From assembly GCF_012395835.1 (NCBI RefSeq), contig NZ_JAAZSQ010000002.1, positions 27,524-91,523 on the forward strand: a stretch of DNA of 64,000 nt. Reading direction: 5' to 3'. This stretch comes from Arthrobacter mobilis (lineage in GTDB: Bacteria > Actinomycetota > Actinomycetes > Actinomycetales > Micrococcaceae). The notes beneath the pieces were generated by a model that was given only the letters and a program-made list of their open reading frames with translations, was not told the DNA's origin and did no database searches. Shown here piece after piece: positions 62,254 through 64,000 of the stretch (position 1 is the first letter of the stretch; the number at the start of each line of letters is the position of its first letter). The translations under genes and the position numbers were made by a program.

Positions 62254-62317
62254 GGGGAGGCTGCGACGCGCTAGCCGTTCGCAGCCTCCCCGCACGTTTC
62301 GTGCACGGGGATCCCTG
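62254..62317. repeat. Terminator hairpin fused to type 2 repeat copy 3
   Basis: GGGGAGGCTGCGA (62254-62266) and TCGCAGCCTCCCC (62279-62291) form a perfect 13-pair stem after gabT. The right arm belongs to a type 2 repeat (62270-62317: GCTAGCCGTTCGCAGCCTC, then CCCGCACGTTTCGTGCACGG, then GGATCCCTG) closely matching the reverse strand of 8945-8992. Confidence 0.75.
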
Positions 62318-62416
62318 AGGGGCAGTCCGCACCGTTTCCGCAAGCAGCGGGACGGTGCCGGGCTGCCCCTCGCTGCGTGTCCGGCGCCTGCGGGCCTTCA
62401 GGTCCGCAGGCGCCGG
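62317..62416. terminator. Two further hairpins between gabT and rarD
   Basis: GAGGGGCAG (62317-62325) with CTGCCCCTC (62363-62371), inner CACCGT with ACGGTG; then CCGGCGCCTGCGG (62381-62393) with CCGCAGGCGCCGG (62404-62416), a perfect 13-pair stem and 10-base loop lying just past the rarD stop. Together with 62254-62291 this gives three stems in one convergent gap. Confidence 0.75.
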
Positions 62417-62421
62417 GGGTC

Positions 62422-63459
62422 TCAGGCCGCGGCCGCGCGGTCGAGCGCCCGTTCCGCCGCTTCGGCCCGCCGCCCCACCCGGTAGGAGCGGATCATGTCC
62501 GCGGTCAGGATGATCAGGGAGAGCCAGACCAGGGCGAAGCCGGCCCAGCGTTCGGCGGGCATGGGCTCGTGGAAGACCGCCAGGGCCAGGATGAACTGCG
62601 TCAGCGGCGCAAGGTACTGGAGCATGCCCACGGTACTCAGCGGCAGGCGGCGGGCCGCGGCGCCGAAGAACAGCAGCGGCAGCGCGGTGATCAGGCCGCC
62701 GGCAGCCATCAGCCAGAAGTGCCCGGGACCGTGCCCGAGCAGGGTGGCGGAGCCGGCGGACGCCAGCACCGCCATGACGGCGAGGGAAGCCGGGACCAGG
62801 ACCAGGGTTTCCACGCTCAGGCTGGTCACGGCGTCGACCTTTGTCCCCACGTTCTTCTTCACCAGGCCGTAGAAGCCGAAGGACAGCGCCAGGGCGAGGG
62901 CCAGCCACGGGACGCCGCCGTAGGCAACGCTGAGCACCAGCACGGCCAGCAGCGCAATGCCCAGGGCCACCCACTGGACCGCCCGCAGCCGCTCCTTGAG
63001 CAGGAGCACGCCCAGCAGGACGGACACCAGGGGATTGATGAAGTAGCCGAGCGAGGCCTGGATGGTCTCGGCATTGAGCACGGCCAGGGTGTAGACGAGC
63101 CAGTTGGCGGCGATGAGCACCGCCGCCAGCGACAAGGTGCCCAGCACCCGGGGGCTGGCCAGCGCCGCCCTGAAGGAGGCCCAGCCCCGGATGGCGGTGA
63201 TCAGCAGCAGGCAGAACGCCAGCGACCAGACGACCCGGTTGGCCACGATTTCCAGCGGCCCGGCCGGGGCCAGCACGGCAAAGTACAGCGGCAGCACGCC
63301 CCAGAGGCCGTAGGCGGCGAGGCCGTAGGCCATGCCGGCACCGGCACCGCGCGGCCTGCGGCCCCCGCCGGGACCCGCGGCCTCCGGGGACGGGCCTGCG
63401 GCAGTGGCCGGGGCAGCGGACGGGTTCGGGGGAACGGCGTTGGTGGGCACAGTGGCCAT
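62422..63459 (-). CDS. rarD: RarD/EamA-family drug-metabolite transporter
   Basis: 345 residues from ATG 63459. A 42-residue Pro/Ala/Gly-rich start, then ten membrane helices in two EamA halves. The RarD pattern is AYGLAAYGLWGVLPLYFAVLAPAGPLEIVANRVVWSLAFC, ETIQASLGYFINPLVSVLLGVLLLKERLRAVQWVALGIA and LSTVGMLQYLAPLTQFILALAVFHEP. RarD was named for chloramphenicol sensitivity; the natural substrate is unknown. Confidence 0.88.
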   Translation of the reverse strand: MATVPTNAVPPNPSAAPATAAGPSPEAAGPGGGRRPRGAGAGMAYGLAAYGLWGVLPLYFAVLAPAGPLEIVANRVVWSLAFCLLLITAIRGWASFRAALASPRVLGTLSLAAVLIAANWLVYTLAVLNAETIQASLGYFINPLVSVLLGVLLLKERLRAVQWVALGIALLAVLVLSVAYGGVPWLALALALSFGFYGLVKKNVGTKVDAVTSLSVETLVLVPASLAVMAVLASAGSATLLGHGPGHFWLMAAGGLITALPLLFFGAAARRLPLSTVGMLQYLAPLTQFILALAVFHEPMPAERWAGFALVWLSLIILTADMIRSYRVGRRAEAAERALDRAAAA

Positions 63460-63607
63460 AACACCACCGGCCGCCGGACAATTCCAAGCCGCGCGGCCGG
63501 GTCCCTGAGACTGCCGCCACATCTTTAGGCGCAGGCGCGCAGGCGATTTAGAATAGTACATTGTGCGCTTATTGCGCAGGAGTTTTTCCCCGGAAGAAGG
63601 ACTATTC

Positions 63608-64000
63608 GTGTCGAACCCAGCCGCGGAGCAGCAGCGACCCTTGCGAGTGGCCATTATCGGCGCCGGCCCGGCCGGCGTGTACGCCGCCGACATCCTCACC
63701 AAGGCCGAGCGGGACTTCGAGGTCAGCATCGACCTGTTCGACCAGTACCCGGCCCCGTACGGGCTGATCCGCTACGGGGTGGCCCCGGACCACCCGCGGA
63801 TCAAGGGCATCGTGACCGCCCTGCACAAGGTGCTCGACCGCGGCGACATCCGCTTCCTGGGCAACGTCAACTACGGCCGCGACCTGACGCTGAAGGATAT
63901 CCGCGACCTCTATGACGCGGTCATCTTCGCCACCGGCGCGATCAAGGACGCGGACCTGGACATCCCCGGGATCGGGCTGGAGGGCTCCTTCGGGGCCGCC
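63608..64000 (+). CDS. fprA: Ferredoxin-NADP+ reductase (FprA/adrenodoxin reductase type), N-terminal part
   Basis: GTG 63608 with GAAGGA upstream; 131 residues visible before the window ends. FAD fingerprint VAIIGAGPAGVYAADILTKAE, then SIDLFDQYPAPYGLIRYGVAPDHPRIKGIVTALHKVL and VIFATGAIKDADLDIPGI. These are characteristic of the adrenodoxin-reductase-like FprA enzymes, which move electrons between NADPH and ferredoxins. TAGAAT near 63551 may be the -10. Confidence 0.9.
   Translation, partial: MSNPAAEQQRPLRVAIIGAGPAGVYAADILTKAERDFEVSIDLFDQYPAPYGLIRYGVAPDHPRIKGIVTALHKVLDRGDIRFLGNVNYGRDLTLKDIRDLYDAVIFATGAIKDADLDIPGIGLEGSFGAA

Overview
The window is chromosomal DNA from a high-GC actinobacterium. 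Gene content, high GC, frequent GTG starts and the combination of menaquinone, paa and bkd genes fit the Micrococcales, most likely an Arthrobacter-like member of the Micrococcaceae. That placement rests on remembered gene order and protein similarity, not on a search. I see no phage genes, IS elements, tRNA or rRNA genes, or CRISPR arrays. Coding density is high, and nearly all of the many overlapping long frames are codon-bias shadows.

Layout: (1) 1-6.1 kb holds a truncated TrkH-type transporter, AcuC, an ArsR regulator, NADP-glutamate dehydrogenase, a sugar kinase, and a DAHP synthase gene preceded by a short leader peptide (WYAYF core) with alternative RNA stems. This is the most interesting element I found. 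(2) 6.3-9.8 kb holds a BldC-like regulator, the tiny ribosomal protein bS22, a HAD phosphatase, a glutaredoxin, Rex and a Tyr/Gln/Pro-repeat membrane protein. (3) 9.9-15.7 kb is a system II cytochrome c maturation set (phosphatase-family protein, TlpA/ResA, CcdA, ResB, CcsB). (4) 15.7-18.8 kb is menA, menE and menB. (5) 19.4-35.9 kb is a complete aerobic phenylacetate pathway (thiolase, hydratase and dehydrogenase; paaZ; paaI-paaK-paaR; paaABCDE; paaG). Four similar palindromic operators lie at its promoters, and the block also carries a tyrosine phosphatase and a prolyl oligopeptidase. (6) 36.1-40.4 kb is an Lrp regulator divergent from a branched-chain 2-oxoacid dehydrogenase operon (E1 alpha, E1 beta, E2). 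(7) 40.5-48.5 kb holds an unusual MBL-fold protein, a PAP2 phosphatase, menC, PhoX, menD and an exported intradiol dioxygenase-like lipoprotein. (8) 48.6-51.0 kb is an amino acid ABC importer. (9) 51.2-55.9 kb is isochorismate synthase, menG, menJ and a long-chain polyprenyl diphosphate synthase. (10) 56-64 kb holds a SMI1/KNR4-like protein, a glycolipid-binding-domain protein, a PucR regulator divergent from an SNF transporter, MetS and gabT, then a RarD transporter and the start of a ferredoxin-NADP reductase.

The main theme is respiratory chain construction (Rex redox sensing, cytochrome c maturation, a full menaquinone pathway with prenyl chain synthesis and reduction). A catabolic block for phenylacetate and branched-chain acids sits between menB and menC and feeds acyl-CoAs into that chain.

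Two regulatory themes recur. About twenty genes have a TANNNT hexamer exactly 6 or 7 bases before the start codon, indicating leaderless mRNAs. Two families of small palindromic repeats sit just after stop codons and in convergent gaps.
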